DNA from: Pediococcus claussenii ATCC BAA-344
GTDB taxonomy: Bacteria; Bacillota; Bacilli; Lactobacillales; Lactobacillaceae
NCBI RefSeq assembly: GCF_000237995.1
Contig: NC_016605.1
Coordinates: forward strand, 310,001-374,000
Direction of reading: 5' to 3'
Length of the DNA stretch: 64,000 nucleotides
Shown here: one piece after another, positions 1 through 9,732 of the stretch
Layout: the number at the start of each line of letters is the position of its first letter
Numbering within the stretch: the first letter of the stretch is position 1
The notes under the pieces: model-generated
Told to the model about the DNA's origin: nothing
The model's database searches: none
Seen by the model: the letters and a program-made list of their open reading frames with translations, nothing else
Made by a program: the position numbers and the translations under genes

Positions 1-1347
1 TTAGGTGTTAAGAATGTTATTTTGAGTAGTTCAAGCTCTTTATTACATGTACCATTTACAGCTGCTTCAGAAACACAATTGCCACCAGATGTGCAGCAAC
101 ATTTAGCATTTGCCGTAGAAAAGTTAGATGAATTACATGACCTGAACTTAATTCTCGAAGGAAATGGGCAAGAAGTATTAAATAAAAATACTGCTTTATT
201 TAAGAACATTAGACATCCAGAAAGCGAGAAAGTGAGAACGAGAGTGGCAAGTTTAACTGCAAGTGATTATGTGAGGGAACCTGGACGAAACGAAAGAGAG
301 AAGATCCAAAAAGCAGAGTTCAACTTACCGGTGTTGCCAACAACGACAATCGGATCGTTTCCACAAACTAGGGATGTTCGACAAAACCGGGCAAAGTTCC
401 GACGAAACGAAATTTCACGTGAAGAATACGATCAGTTTAATAAGGACAAAATTAAAAGAATTGTGGAATTCCAAGAAGATATTGGGCTGGACGTGTTAGT
501 GCACGGTGAATACGAACGAAACGACATGGTTGAGTACTTTGGCGAAAAACTTGATGGATTTGTATTCACTAAAAACGGTTGGGTACAATCATACGGAACG
601 CGAGGAGTTAAACCACCAATCATCTGGGGTGATGTAAGTCGCAATGCACCGATTACTGTCGACGCTTCTGTTTATGCACAAAGCTTAACAGATAAGGTTA
701 TGAAGGGAATGTTGACGGGACCTGTGACAATTTTTAATTGGTCATTTCCTCGTGAAGACATTCAACCTAAAGAATCAGTTACGCAGATTGCACTTGCTAT
801 CCAGGATGAGGTTTTGGATCTAGAGGAACATGGTATTAAAATTATTCAAATTGATGAGGCGGCTTTACGTGAAAAACTACCATTGCGTAAAACGGATTGG
901 TTCAAAGAATACTTAGATTGGGCTATTCCAGCGTTTAGATTAGTTCACAGTTCTGTTCAACCAACCACTCAGATTCATACTCATATGTGTTACAGCGAAT
1001 TTGGCGATATTATTCAGGCAATTGACGATATGGATGCGGATGTGATCTCATTTGAAGCATCTCGGGCTGATTTAGTGTTGATAGATCAATTGGTTCAAGC
1101 GCATTTTGAAACTGAAGTAGGGCCTGGTGTTTATGATATTCATTCTCCTCGTGTGCCCTCTGTGGAAGAAATTCAAAAAATAATTGAAGGCTTTTTAACA
1201 AAATTACCGATTAAAAGTTTATGGGTAAACCCAGATTGTGGGTTAAAAACTCGTGGTGAAAAAGAAACGTTTGATAGTCTTAAGAATTTGGTTGAAGCTA
1301 CTAAAAGGGTAAGGAGCAGTCTTCATGAAACTAGTGGAAGTATTTAA
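1..1347 (+). CDS. metE: Cobalamin-independent methionine synthase, C-terminal part (left edge cuts gene)
   Basis: Transfers a methyl group from 5-methyltetrahydropteroyl-polyglutamate to homocysteine, the last step of methionine synthesis, in the cytoplasm. The frame is open from base 1, so the gene begins outside the window and about 448 codons remain of a family normally near 750-770 residues. The visible part has the linker and the whole C-terminal barrel: [12 protein letters not shown] opens the barrel, [16 protein letters not shown] and HTHMCYSEF carry substrate and zinc ligands, and NPDCGLKTR holds the last zinc cysteine. A TTG at 22 is only an internal codon. The 3' end overlaps metF by 23 nt, so the two are co-transcribed. 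The family assignment is secure. Confidence 0.96.
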   Translation, partial: LGVKNVILSSSSSLLHVPFTAASETQLPPDVQQHLAFAVEKLDELHDLNLILEGNGQEVLNKNTALFKNIRHPESEKVRTRVASLTASDYVREPGRNEREKIQKAEFNLPVLPTTTIGSFPQTRDVRQNRAKFRRNEISREEYDQFNKDKIKRIVEFQEDIGLDVLVHGEYERNDMVEYFGEKLDGFVFTKNGWVQSYGTRGVKPPIIWGDVSRNAPITVDASVYAQSLTDKVMKGMLTGPVTIFNWSFPREDIQPKESVTQIALAIQDEVLDLEEHGIKIIQIDEAALREKLPLRKTDWFKEYLDWAIPAFRLVHSSVQPTTQIHTHMCYSEFGDIIQAIDDMDADVISFEASRADLVLIDQLVQAHFETEVGPGVYDIHSPRVPSVEEIQKIIEGFLTKLPIKSLWVNPDCGLKTRGEKETFDSLKNLVEATKRVRSSLHETSGSI

Positions 1348-2197
1348 ACATAAAACAGTATTTTCAATTGAAGTTTTCCCACCTAAAACAGAAAAAGGTT
1401 CATTGAAGTTGCATCAAGCATTATCGGAATTAAAAGGAATTGAGCCTGATTTTATTTCAGTTACGTTGGGAGCAGGTGGATCAACAAACCGTGGTGGAAC
1501 AGTTGGAGTTGCTAGTGAAATTCAAAACCACTTTGATGTACCGGCTGTAGCGCATGTTCCGGGACTTTATCGAACTAAGGCTGACGTTGATGAATTGCTT
1601 GACGAACTAGAAGGCCAAGGAATTACGAACATTTTAGCTTTGAGAGGGGATCAGATTGAAGGATTAAAACCAGTAGGTGATTTTAAATACGCTTCAGATT
1701 TAGTTGCTTATATTAATCAACGTGGTGGATTTGAAATCGCTGGTGCTTGTTATCCGGAAACCCATCAAGAGGCTGCCAATTCTGTTAATGATATTCGTAA
1801 TTTGAAGGTTAAAGTTGATGCTGGAGTAGATCACTTAATTACACAAGCGTTCTTTGATAATCAGTGTTTTTACGAATTTCGTGAGAAAACAGATTTAGCT
1901 GGAATTAATGTACCAATTGAAGCTGGTATTATGCCATGTTTGAATAAAAAGCAGGTTTTAAATATGGCCAAAATGGCTGGAATTCCGGTGTCTCAAAAAC
2001 ATTTGGCAATGATGGAACATTATGATGGTAACGTGGAAGCAACAAGGGACGCAGGAATTGCTTATGCAATTGATCAAATTGTAGATTTAGTTGCACAGGG
2101 TGTCGATGGAATTCACCTTTATACGATGAATAATGGTGACACAGCCCAGAGGATTTGGAAGGCAACGCGCTCATTGTTTGCGGCATCGGTGCGTTAA
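1325..2197 (+). CDS. metF: 5,10-methylenetetrahydrofolate reductase
   Basis: FAD-dependent enzyme that reduces 5,10-methylene-THF to 5-methyl-THF, the methyl donor used by MetE just upstream. 290 residues, the normal length of bacterial MetF. It begins with the family pattern [13 protein letters not shown], followed by the TLGAGGS segment, NILALRGD and the flavin-site region ending in TQAFFDN. The ATG at 1325 lies inside the end of metE and is preceded by AAGGAG, so translation is probably coupled. Together the genes form a methionine methyl-cycle operon. No terminator hairpin follows directly; repeat DNA starts within a few bases of the stop. Confidence 0.96.
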   Translation: MKLVEVFKHKTVFSIEVFPPKTEKGSLKLHQALSELKGIEPDFISVTLGAGGSTNRGGTVGVASEIQNHFDVPAVAHVPGLYRTKADVDELLDELEGQGITNILALRGDQIEGLKPVGDFKYASDLVAYINQRGGFEIAGACYPETHQEAANSVNDIRNLKVKVDAGVDHLITQAFFDNQCFYEFREKTDLAGINVPIEAGIMPCLNKKQVLNMAKMAGIPVSQKHLAMMEHYDGNVEATRDAGIAYAIDQIVDLVAQGVDGIHLYTMNNGDTAQRIWKATRSLFAASVR

Positions 2198-2201
2198 AAA
2201 C

Positions 2202-2480
2202 AGAGAGCGAAACAAGGCGGTTAACCACCGAGTATTAGCAGAGTCCAGCATTATGACGGGTTAGGTCATGATGATGGGCTGGGCTAAACGGAGGAGGTTG
2301 TCTTGAGTAGCTCATTTCAGACAGAGAGTGAAACAACCCGGGGAGCTTATGAGGATTAGCAGAGAACAGCGCTTTGACGGGTTAGGTCAAGGCGCTGTTC
2401 TTGGCTAACCGGAAGAAGCTGGGTTGAGTAACTCATTTCAGATAGAAAGTGAAACAACCCGAATAGCTTATGAGAATTAC
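2202..2480 (+). repeat. R1 structured repeat, two full copies plus a 5' fragment
   Basis: Two full copies start at 2202 and 2323 (121-bp period) and a third begins at 2444 but breaks off into the R2 array. Each copy starts AGAGAG(C/T)GAAACAA and ends GAGTA(A/G)CTCATTTCA. Its centre is a hairpin with the constant core TGAC-GGGTTAG-GTCA. The outer arms differ between copies yet stay complementary: CCAGCATTATGAC faces GTCATGATGATGGGCTGG in copy 1, and AGAACAGCGC faces GCGCTGTTCT in copy 2. Flanking stretches (AACCC with GGGTT) can extend the stem. Related arrays lie at 18852-19130 and 25793-26164. Confidence 0.85.
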
Positions 2481-2852
2481 TAGCTCGTGAAGCAAGGTAG
2501 GTTTTGTTGCACCAAACCAGATACTCGTACGCTGTCCATTCCTACGGGCGAAGAGCGCCGCATAGGAACTGGCGCTAGCTCGTCTAGTATGGTTGGTTTT
2601 GTTGCACCAAACCAAGATACTCATAACGCTGTCCATTCCTATGGGCGAAGAGCGCCGCGTAGGAACTGGCACTAGCTCGTAAAGTAAGGTAAGTTTTGTT
2701 GCACTCATACGCTGTCCATTCCTATGGGCGAAGAGCGCCGCATAGGAACTGGCGCTAGCTCGTGAAGTAAGGTAGGTTTTGTTGCACAAAACCAGATACT
2801 CATACGCTGTCCATTCCTACGGGCGAAGAGCGCCGCGTAGGAACTGGCAACA
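2481..2852 (+). repeat. R2 hairpin repeat, four tandem units
   Basis: Four degenerate tandem units; the motif GCTGTCCATTCC starts at 2531, 2628, 2711 and 2806, so periods are 97, 83 and 95 bp. Each unit holds a hairpin in which CCATTCCTATG faces CATAGGAACTGG, topped by a GGCG-AAGA-GCGCC stem-loop. Units are joined by GCTAGCTCGTGAAGTAAGG followed by GGTTTTGTTGCACCAAACC, itself an inverted repeat (GGTTT...AAACC). The third unit lacks part of this linker. Single copies occur at 19139-19224 and, shortened, at 40361-40520. No gene is present here. Confidence 0.8.
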
Positions 2853-2915
2853 GAGAATGGCGCTTTGACGTTTTTATTGTGTTAAATTCAGAAATTTATT
2901 TTATCTAAAAAAAAT

Positions 2916-2969
2916 AAAAAATAAGCACCAATCAAAAATCGAAAAAGATTTTGATTGGTGCTTATTTTT
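2916..2969. terminator. Bidirectional terminator between metF and the MFS gene
   Basis: Long perfect stem: AATAAGCACCAATCAAAA faces TTTTGATTGGTGCTTATT around a short A-rich loop, with T runs on both strands. It ends the leftward MFS gene at 3015 and could also stop read-through from metF. A hairpin at 25726 has the same sequence except for one compensated base pair. Confidence 0.85.
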
Positions 2970-3014
2970 GTTCCAAGGACCCAGAGGTTAACTCTTCAAA
3001 TATATAGTTATTAT

Positions 3015-4454
3015 TTAGTTTGTTGTGCCCTTAACTCTTGATTCTTTACGTCCAGCATTAAAGCGAAGCCAAACAATAATGAAAGCAATTAGGGATACAA
3101 AGGTTGCTGCAAGAAATACGTTGGAAAATGCGTGGACAAAATGGGCGCCGAGTGATGGAGATACGCGTGTTACGCCAGGTAACTGGGCAAATAACATAGC
3201 AGATCCCATACTGATTCCGATTGTCATTCCAAGCGTTCTTGCGAAAGAATTAAACGAGCCAGCAATTCCAGATAGACTAGCATCAACGGTTCCCATGGTA
3301 ATCGCATTATTTGGTGATAGGAATAGTGCCATCCCAATTCCGTTTATAACGATTGGGATAATAATCAATGTAAGGTTCATCGTGACAGGGTACATCATGT
3401 AGCCGATTTGCGAAATAACTAGGACAATTAAACCTGCCATAGTTAAAACATTTCGATTAACACGATCTGCAAAGTATCCGGAAATTGGAGAAGCCATTAG
3501 CATAATAACAGATTGTAGCATCATAAGCATGCCACTTTCAAAAGCAGTCATGCGTCCAAAGCTCTGAAGATAAAATGGTAGTAGGATATTTGAAACGGCA
3601 TTGACAGCCATTACTAAAAATAGTGCACTTACCGATACCATAAAAGCAGAATTACGAAGGACGGATGGTGAAATCCATGGATTCTTGGCATGGTCATCTT
3701 GTATGAAAGAATAAACAGTGATAATAATGCCCACAACTAAAAATGCTGTACCAAGTGCGAAGTTGCGATTAGTACTCGTAAAAAATGGACTGCTTAAGAA
3801 GAAAATAATGATACCTAATGTAAATAAATTTTGACCCTTCCAGTTTGCACCGCGTAGTTTAGAGCGTACTTCATTCCATGTTTCTTTGGGGATCGGAAGT
3901 GCTCGACAACCGAATAATAAAATAATTAAACCAACTGGAACATTGATTAGAAAAATCCAACGCCATGATGCAATTGATAGAATTAATCCGCCAATTGCAG
4001 GACCTGAGATAGAACCGACTGAAACAAATACGGAAATTAGGGATAATGCTTCAGCACGCGAATGATCATCAAATGTTTCAGAGACAATTCCCATTGAATT
4101 TGCCATAATCATTGCACTACCAATTGATTGCACGATTCTTCCAACGATTAATACCCAGAAAGATAGTGCAACCCCGTTAATGGCGGAACCAATAATAAAA
4201 AGTAACCCACCGTTAATAAAAATATATTCTTTCGAAAGTAAATCCCCTAAATGGCCAAATAGTACAAGCAAAATTGTGGTTCCAATTAGTCCTGATTGCA
4301 CGATCCAAGTTGAGAGGCCACTTGAAATGCCAAGTTGGGACGAAATTTGAGGAAGTCCCAAGTTAACACTGGAGCCAGCAAGGCTTGTTAGAAAAGAAAA
4401 CATTCCTAATACAATAATGGTTCGTGTTTTGTTGCCAGGTTTTGAATTAGTCAT
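3015..4454 (-). CDS. DHA2-type MFS drug efflux transporter
   Basis: Predicted proton-driven exporter of about 14 membrane segments (479 residues), in the EmrB/QacA-like DHA2 branch of the major facilitator superfamily. Family marks are the early GxxGDxxxxK-type loop seen as FGHLGDLLSKEY, the motif-C segment VGSISGPAIGGLI in TM5, and RWIFLINVPVGLI after TM6. I choose the ATG at 4454 because GGAGGG lies 7 nt upstream; the longer TTG reading at 4469 would start inside that ribosome site. The gene stands alone, divergent from proC, and a palindrome lies in its promoter region. The substrate cannot be told from sequence. Confidence 0.9.
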   Translation of the reverse strand: MTNSKPGNKTRTIIVLGMFSFLTSLAGSSVNLGLPQISSQLGISSGLSTWIVQSGLIGTTILLVLFGHLGDLLSKEYIFINGGLLFIIGSAINGVALSFWVLIVGRIVQSIGSAMIMANSMGIVSETFDDHSRAEALSLISVFVSVGSISGPAIGGLILSIASWRWIFLINVPVGLIILLFGCRALPIPKETWNEVRSKLRGANWKGQNLFTLGIIIFFLSSPFFTSTNRNFALGTAFLVVGIIITVYSFIQDDHAKNPWISPSVLRNSAFMVSVSALFLVMAVNAVSNILLPFYLQSFGRMTAFESGMLMMLQSVIMLMASPISGYFADRVNRNVLTMAGLIVLVISQIGYMMYPVTMNLTLIIIPIVINGIGMALFLSPNNAITMGTVDASLSGIAGSFNSFARTLGMTIGISMGSAMLFAQLPGVTRVSPSLGAHFVHAFSNVFLAATFVSLIAFIIVWLRFNAGRKESRVKGTTN

Positions 4455-4482
4455 ATTAAAGCCCTCCAAAGTACGTCATTCT

Positions 4483-4499
4483 GTATACCGTTAGTATAC
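4483..4499. promoter_or_regulatory. Candidate operator GTATAC-N5-GTATAC upstream of the MFS gene
   Basis: Two copies of the palindromic hexamer GTATAC separated by CGTTA lie 29-45 nt upstream of the MFS start, where its promoter should be. This is the layout expected for a repressor site, but no regulator gene lies beside it, so the binding protein is unknown. Confidence 0.4.
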
Positions 4500-4633
4500 T
4501 CCATAAACAATAGTTTATAATTGATTATCTTTATATTTTTTATTTGGGTTAAACCGTATTAAAATACTTTGGAATTTGTAAGAATTAGACTAAAATAATA
4601 TACACAAGTTTAAAGAATAATGAGGTGGATTGA

Positions 4634-5425
4634 ATGAAAATTGGTTTTGTTGGCGTTGGAAATATGGCACAAGCAATTATCAAGGGGATGGTGGAAAATG
4701 GCTACAATGGATCAGACATTTTAGTTCATAGTGCCCATAAATCAAACTACGAGTCCTTTGCAAAAGAACTCGACTTAGTTCCAGTTGATAATAATTTAGA
4801 TCTTGTTGATCAATCGGACATTGTTGTACTTGCCGTTAAGCCTAACATTGCACTAATAGTTTTAGATGAGATTAAGGACAAGATGGACCAAACAAAATTG
4901 TTAGTGTCGCTTGTCTCAGGATTAAGCGTCAATGATATGAAAATGGTACTTGGGCAAGATCAACCGGTTTTAAGGACTATGCCAAATGTTAACGTTGAAA
5001 TTGGAGCGGGAATGACTGCAGTTGTTTCAGATCAAAACTTAGACACAGCACCATATGCAGCTGGGGTGGAAATCTTTGAAAAAATTGGTAGTTCAATTGA
5101 AATTAGCGAGGATGATTTTCCGGCATTTTCAGCTCTTGCAGGAAGTTCTCCAGCTTATGTATACCTATTTATTGATGCATTGTCTCGTGCAGGGGTTAAA
5201 TATGGCTTCACAAAGGAAACTGCGACAAAAATTGCTGCACAGGTGGTTGCAGGTAGTGCCAAGATGGTTCAAGAATCTGAGGATATTCCCTATGGTTTGA
5301 TTGATAAGGTTTCGTCCCCTGGTGGAACGACAGTTGCAGGTTTATTGGCGATGGAAGAAGCCGGACTTTCAACTGCAGTTGTAAAGGGAATTGATGCAAC
5401 AATTGCAAAAGAGTTAAGGGAATAG
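4634..5425 (+). CDS. proC: Pyrroline-5-carboxylate reductase
   Basis: NAD(P)H-dependent reduction of 1-pyrroline-5-carboxylate to proline, the last step of proline synthesis, in the cytoplasm. 263 residues, typical for the family. The N-terminus is a Rossmann fold (MKIGFVGVGNMAQAIIKGM), LAVKPN follows, and the C-terminal helical domain carries the ProC signature around ALAGSSPAYVYLFIDAL and DKVSSPGGTTVAGL. The ATG at 4634 follows AGGTGG. No proA or proB is next to it, so the gene is stand-alone here. It ends about 70 nt before nagA, with a new promoter in between. Confidence 0.96.
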   Translation: MKIGFVGVGNMAQAIIKGMVENGYNGSDILVHSAHKSNYESFAKELDLVPVDNNLDLVDQSDIVVLAVKPNIALIVLDEIKDKMDQTKLLVSLVSGLSVNDMKMVLGQDQPVLRTMPNVNVEIGAGMTAVVSDQNLDTAPYAAGVEIFEKIGSSIEISEDDFPAFSALAGSSPAYVYLFIDALSRAGVKYGFTKETATKIAAQVVAGSAKMVQESEDIPYGLIDKVSSPGGTTVAGLLAMEEAGLSTAVVKGIDATIAKELRE

Positions 5426-5430
5426 ATTTC

Positions 5431-5459
5431 TTGATTTTTGGTCTATACCGATATACAAT
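5431..5459 (+). promoter_or_regulatory. nagA promoter with an embedded dre-like (NagR) operator
   Basis: A sigma-70-type promoter with -35 TTGATT (5431-5436), a 17-bp spacer and -10 TACAAT (5454-5459). Inside the spacer TTGGTCTATACC (5438-5449) matches the core of the dre sites (TGGTCTAGACCA-like) bound by HutC/GntR regulators such as NagR/YvoA and DasR. The cognate regulator gene lies just downstream at 6667. Repression relieved by an amino-sugar phosphate is inferred from the family. Confidence 0.7.
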
Positions 5460-5493
5460 AAAGATAGATTTTAAATTTTAGGAGGAAATATTC

Positions 5494-6639
5494 ATGAGCA
5501 CAGTTTTACGACATGCAACGATTTACACTGGTTTGGAAAAAATCGAAGATGGTTATATTCGATTTGGTAAAACAATTGAAGCAGTTGGACCAATGAGTGA
5601 ATACAAAGCTCAACCAGAAGACGACATTCATTTTGTTGGAGAACAAATCATTGTACCCGGATTTATTGATGTACATACACACGGTGGATACGGATTTGAT
5701 GCAATGGATGGTGATGCCGACCAAATCAATGAAATGGTAAACGACGTTGTTTTAAATGAAGGTGTTACAAGTATTTTCTGTACAACAATGACACAATCAA
5801 ATGAGAATATCGAAAAAGCAATGCGTGGTGTTGCTGCTGCCGCTGAACGTAACCCAGTGATCCAAGGTGTTCATTTGGAGGGACCTTTTATTTCAACTAA
5901 ATACAAAGGGGCTCAACCTGAAGAATACATTAAGGATCCTAATGTGGATCTATTAGCGCGTTGGAATGAGTTATCAGGGAACCGAGTTCGATTAATTACG
6001 ATTGCTCCAGAACATGAAGGCGCAGACGAGTTTGAAGCTTACTGTTTGGCCCATAATATTGTTCCATCTGTGGGACACAGTGATGCTACTCGTGCTCAAT
6101 TATTGAACAGTAAGGTTACACATACAACTCATTTATATAATGCACAGCGTGAATTTAAGCACCGCGAACCAGGTGTTACGGGACATGCAATGCTTGAAGA
6201 TAACATTTACGCTGAATTAATTGTGGATGGTTTCCACATTGTTCCAGATATGTTGAAGTTAGCATACGAAATCAAGGGACCAGAACGCATTGATTTGGTT
6301 ACTGACTCAATGCGTGCTAAGGGTGTTGCCGAAGGAACTAGTGAATTAGGCGGTCAGACTGTGTACGTTAAGGATAAGCAGGCTCGTCTTGAAGATGGTA
6401 CGTTGGCAGGCTCTGTGTTAGCCTTTGACGATGCTTTCCGTAATGCAATGCGTTTCTTTGGTTGTGGTATAGAAGAGGTTGTTCAAATGAGTTCTGTAAA
6501 CCAGGCTCGTGAATTTGGCTTGGAACAAAAAGGTACATTAGAAGTTGGCAAAGATGCTGATATTAATGTTTTCGATGCTAATTTAAAGAAATTAGATACT
6601 TACAGTTATGGCCGTAAGTTTGTTAATGAATCTAAGTAG
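5494..6639 (+). CDS. nagA: N-acetylglucosamine-6-phosphate deacetylase
   Basis: Removes acetate from GlcNAc-6-phosphate to give glucosamine-6-phosphate, feeding amino sugars and recycled wall sugars into metabolism. 381 residues, an amidohydrolase of normal length. The metal-site pattern is visible: PGFIDVHTHGGYGFD early, HLEGPFIS near residue 127, and the later histidines in SVGHSDATRAQ and THLYNAQREFKHREPG. LVTDSMRAKG holds the catalytic aspartate region. The ATG at 5494 follows TAGGAGG. The nagR gene follows after 27 nt and is probably co-transcribed. No nagB is in this window. Confidence 0.96.
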   Translation: MSTVLRHATIYTGLEKIEDGYIRFGKTIEAVGPMSEYKAQPEDDIHFVGEQIIVPGFIDVHTHGGYGFDAMDGDADQINEMVNDVVLNEGVTSIFCTTMTQSNENIEKAMRGVAAAAERNPVIQGVHLEGPFISTKYKGAQPEEYIKDPNVDLLARWNELSGNRVRLITIAPEHEGADEFEAYCLAHNIVPSVGHSDATRAQLLNSKVTHTTHLYNAQREFKHREPGVTGHAMLEDNIYAELIVDGFHIVPDMLKLAYEIKGPERIDLVTDSMRAKGVAEGTSELGGQTVYVKDKQARLEDGTLAGSVLAFDDAFRNAMRFFGCGIEEVVQMSSVNQAREFGLEQKGTLEVGKDADINVFDANLKKLDTYSYGRKFVNESK

Positions 6640-6666
6640 ATAGTAGTAATTAAGGAGAAGTACAAC

Positions 6667-7368
6667 ATGGGCTCACCAGTATATATTCAAATTCATAATG
6701 ATATAAAGAAGGCCATTGAAGCTGGTAAATGGAAGGTAGGGGATCGTATTCCTGCTGAACGTGATTTGTCTGAAAACTTCAATGTAAGTAGGATGACATT
6801 GCGTCAAGCTATTTCAACCCTTGTTGATGAAGGAATTCTGGAACGTAAAGTTGGGTCTGGAACATATGTTGCGAGTCAGAAGGTTCAAGAAAAGGTTTCT
6901 GGCGTTACTAGTTTTACAGATTTGACCGAGGCACAGGGAAAGCACCCTTCAAGTAAGACAATTACTTATCATGCGGGAACACCTTCATTGAGTGAAATGG
7001 AAAAGTTGAATTTGGATGATGGCGAGTTAGTTGTTCGAATGGAGCGAATTAGGTATGCTGATGAAGTACCAATCTGTTACGAAACAGCAACTTTACCGGA
7101 AAAACTAGTTCGTAATTTCAGTGAAGATGAGGTAACACGTTCTCTCTATAAAACACTTGAAGATAAAGCTGGATTAGTGATTGGTCGAGCAGAACAAACA
7201 GTTTCTGCAATGTTAGCTTCAGAACGTGTTTCAGAATACTTGAATATCAAACGCGGTGATGCAATTTTGCGTTTACACCAAGTATCTTATTCACAAGAGG
7301 GGAAACCTTTTGAATACGTTCGAACTCAGTATGTTGGTGATCGTTTTGAATTTTACCTTAACAGGTAA
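6667..7368 (+). CDS. nagR: GntR/HutC-family regulator of amino-sugar genes
   Basis: 233-residue repressor of the YvoA/NagR type. Residues 1-75 form a winged helix-turn-helix with the GntR signature (PVYIQIHNDIKKAIEAGKW, then PAERDLSENFNVSRMTLRQA); residues 80-230 form the UTRA ligand domain (ERIRYADEVPICYETATLP, then FEYVRTQYVGDRFEFYL). Known relatives bind GlcN-6-P or GlcNAc-6-P and release dre sites. Its position behind nagA and the dre-like box in the nagA promoter support autoregulation with nagA. ATG at 6667 follows TAAGGAG. A terminator follows at 7389. Confidence 0.9.
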   Translation: MGSPVYIQIHNDIKKAIEAGKWKVGDRIPAERDLSENFNVSRMTLRQAISTLVDEGILERKVGSGTYVASQKVQEKVSGVTSFTDLTEAQGKHPSSKTITYHAGTPSLSEMEKLNLDDGELVVRMERIRYADEVPICYETATLPEKLVRNFSEDEVTRSLYKTLEDKAGLVIGRAEQTVSAMLASERVSEYLNIKRGDAILRLHQVSYSQEGKPFEYVRTQYVGDRFEFYLNR

Positions 7369-7388
7369 TTAAATAGTTAATAAGAATA

Positions 7389-7447
7389 AATCAGTCTAAT
7401 TGTTGTGTGAGTGTAGAGTTCACGCATGATTGGATTGATTTTTTTAT
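7389..7447 (+). terminator. Terminator after nagA-nagR
   Basis: AATCAGTCTAAT pairs with ATTGGATTGATT (allowing G-U pairs), with an inner GTGA/TCAC stem, followed by a run of T. It lies about 20 nt after the nagR stop and separates that operon from usp. Confidence 0.75.
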
Positions 7448-7606
7448 CTAAATTGCTCTTTCGTCTATATAGAGCTAAAAAACAAAATTAGGCAATCCTA
7501 AAAATATGTACAATTTTCTAAATATTTGTTAGTAGTTTAGACGATTAAGTGTTAATATCATTGAGGTGACAGAAAACAACCGATTTTTAAGAGGAGGTTA
7601 GTGCCA

Positions 7607-8068
7607 ATGAAGAATGAACGATTAAGTGAACCGCTTTCTTTTAAGAGAATACTGCTTACAATTGATGCTGATGATCCTAATTCATCAATTAATGCGTTTA
7701 GATATGCTGTGACCTTGGCCAAGGATTATGAGATTGAGTTGCGAATCGTATCAGTTTTAGAGGATGATGATGTCAATATCTTTGATGCAATGACTCCTGG
7801 CAAAGTTGATCGAAAAGAAGACGATGTTAACCGTACTGTTGAAGATTATGTAAAGGTAGCTAGAAAAGCCGGAGCAGATAATGTACGAGGGATGAGTGTT
7901 GGCATGGGTGATGTTGATGATGTCATCCTCGATCAAGTAATTCCGAAGTATAAACCAGATTTGATAGTGTGTGGTTCTGATACTGCTGACGCAAGTCATC
8001 GAGTGCCGGGAGCAGTGGGATTAAGAATCGCCAAACGGGCAAATGTTTCCGTAATCGTAGTTCGATAA
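7607..8068 (+). CDS. Universal stress protein, UspA family
   Basis: Small cytoplasmic alpha/beta protein (153 residues) of the UspA fold. It begins with the usual strand (KRILLTIDADDPNSSINAFRYAV) and ends with the nucleotide-binding stretch LIVCGSDTADASHRVPG and a final VSVIVVR strand. I use the ATG at 7607: AGGAGG ends 9 nt upstream, whereas a GTG at 7601 would sit only 3 nt from it. It lies 38 nt before mntH with no terminator between, so they probably form an operon. usp next to mntH suggests a role in manganese or stress handling, which is inference only. Confidence 0.88.
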   Translation: MKNERLSEPLSFKRILLTIDADDPNSSINAFRYAVTLAKDYEIELRIVSVLEDDDVNIFDAMTPGKVDRKEDDVNRTVEDYVKVARKAGADNVRGMSVGMGDVDDVILDQVIPKYKPDLIVCGSDTADASHRVPGAVGLRIAKRANVSVIVVR

Positions 8069-8106
8069 TGTACTTTTATTAAAGAATATAGAAAAGAGGG
8101 ACTAGT

Positions 8107-9504
8107 TTGGCAAGAGAAAAAGAACGAATTAGAGAGAAACGCAGGGAAGAAAAAGGACATAAGATACGACGTCGAATGGTTGCTGAAACCGATGGACAAA
8201 ATAAGAGTTTAGATGAGATTAATGGTAGTATCGATGTTCCCCAAAATGCAGGCCCGTTAAAAACGTTTCTTGCGTACTTGGGACCAGGAGTTCTGGTTTC
8301 AGTCGGTTATATGGATCCAGGTAACTGGATTACTTCAATTTCTGGTGGAGCACAGTTTAAGTACAAATTAATCTTTGTTATCCTACTTTCAAGTTTGATA
8401 GCAATGCTGTTACAAGCTATGGCAGCGCGCTTAGGAATCGTTACTGGGCGTGATTTAGCACAATTAACACGGGAAAAAACTTCAAAAACTGGTGGAATCA
8501 TTCTATTTATAATTACTGAACTAGCTATTATGGCGACAGATGTTGCTGAAATTATTGGTTCAGGTATTGCTTTAGAGTTATTATTCGGGTTTCCACTAAT
8601 CGTTGGTATTATTATTACCGCGTTTGATGTTTTACTCCTATTGTTATTGATGCGATTGGGCTTTCGAAAAATTGAAGCAATCGTTGCGACACTGGTTGCA
8701 GTTATCCTGTTTGTATTCTTATATGAAGTGGTTTTATCAAAGCCAGATATGCCGCAGGTATTTGCAGGATTTGTGCCACATCAAGATTTGGTAACCAATA
8801 AATCAATGTTATACCTTGGCTTAGGTATTGTAGGTGCGACAGTTATGCCACATAATTTATACCTAGGATCATCGATTTCACAAACGAGAAAGTTTGATCG
8901 AAATGATGAGAAGAGTGTACGAAGTGCGTTAAGGTACACCGTTGTAGATTCAAACCTGCAGTTAACCGTTGCTTTCGTTGTTAACTGTCTGTTATTAATT
9001 TTAGGAGCGGCCTTGTTCTTTGGAACCAACTCAGAACTTGGACGTTTCGTTGATTTGTACAATGCACTTAGTAATTCTAAGATTGTTGGTGCGATTGCAA
9101 GTCCAATTCTAAGTATGCTATTTGCGATTGCTTTGCTTGCATCAGGTCAAAGTTCAACAATTACGGGAACTTTATCTGGACAAATTATTATGGAAGGTTT
9201 CATTCGTTTGAGAATGCCATTGTGGGCACAAAGGCTATTAACACGATTAATCTCGATTACCCCAGTTTTAGCATTTGCGATCTACTATCATGGAAACGAA
9301 GAAAAGATTGAAGGAATGCTAACGTTTTCGCAGGTGTTCTTGAGTGTTGCTCTTCCATTTGCGATGGTACCGCTAATTATTTTCACGAGTAGTAAAAAAA
9401 TAATGGGACCTTTTGCCAATAAAACGTGGGTTAAAGTTTGTGCATGGATTTCAGCAATTGTGTTAATTATTTTAAATATTTGGTTGATTGCACAAACGCT
9501 GTAA
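8107..9504 (+). CDS. mntH: Nramp-family divalent metal (Mn2+)/H+ symporter
   Basis: Proton-coupled manganese importer in the membrane, 465 residues with about 11 segments. The two unwound metal-binding helices are clear: MDPGNWITS in TM1 (DPGN) and [11 protein letters not shown] in TM6 (MPHN). The N-terminus has an unusually basic extension (about 24 residues rich in K, R and E) before the usual start. The TTG at 8107 is preceded by AGAGGGA at good spacing; the ATG at 8176 has no ribosome site at the right distance. Lactobacilli take up Mn2+ in large amounts. The window also holds a riboswitch-controlled ATPase that may export the same ion. Confidence 0.93.
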   Translation: MAREKERIREKRREEKGHKIRRRMVAETDGQNKSLDEINGSIDVPQNAGPLKTFLAYLGPGVLVSVGYMDPGNWITSISGGAQFKYKLIFVILLSSLIAMLLQAMAARLGIVTGRDLAQLTREKTSKTGGIILFIITELAIMATDVAEIIGSGIALELLFGFPLIVGIIITAFDVLLLLLLMRLGFRKIEAIVATLVAVILFVFLYEVVLSKPDMPQVFAGFVPHQDLVTNKSMLYLGLGIVGATVMPHNLYLGSSISQTRKFDRNDEKSVRSALRYTVVDSNLQLTVAFVVNCLLLILGAALFFGTNSELGRFVDLYNALSNSKIVGAIASPILSMLFAIALLASGQSSTITGTLSGQIIMEGFIRLRMPLWAQRLLTRLISITPVLAFAIYYHGNEEKIEGMLTFSQVFLSVALPFAMVPLIIFTSSKKIMGPFANKTWVKVCAWISAIVLIILNIWLIAQTL

Positions 9505-9534
9505 TGCTAAATGAACTAAATGGATATTTGTATT

Positions 9535-9568
9535 AAGAAGCTTAATTTAAAATTAAGCTTCTTTTTTT
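9535..9568 (+). terminator. Terminator after usp-mntH
   Basis: AAGAAGCTTAAT faces ATTAAGCTTCTT with a TT-AA centre, followed by seven T. It lies 31 nt after the mntH stop. Confidence 0.9.
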
Positions 9569-9732
9569 GATTTAGTTGAAGCTAATCTGTGACGTTGGGG
9601 ATTCTTAAATTTGATTTTAAGCTAAAACAAAATACGAGAACGACTTGATTTTAACGTTTTAAGAGTGAACCGTTTCTCCTAGTAACAATGCGCAATAATG
9701 AGACCTGCATTGAGAAAGTAGGAGGGATTGTT

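Noticed and set aside
1929-2228. Antisense ORFs within metF, and similar shadows elsewhere
   Set aside because: They lie opposite strongly supported genes, with no start signals of their own.
2433-2789. 118-codon minus-strand ORF over the R2 array
   Set aside because: The translated product simply repeats with the DNA repeat; no ribosome site or family resemblance.
2481-2852. Regular array that could suggest CRISPR
   Set aside because: The units are 83-97 bp and repeat over nearly their whole length; there are no unique spacers of constant size and no cas genes.
7448-7606. Possible structured RNA (lacto-usp type) before the usp gene
   Set aside because: I could not identify a conserved fold or motif in this stretch beyond the preceding terminator.
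9601-9732. Possible LytTR direct repeats upstream of the Cys-rich peptide (ACG at 9634 and 9654, CGTTT pairs)
   Set aside because: Spacing and sequence do not match the usual 9-bp repeats with 21-22 bp period; too weak to call.
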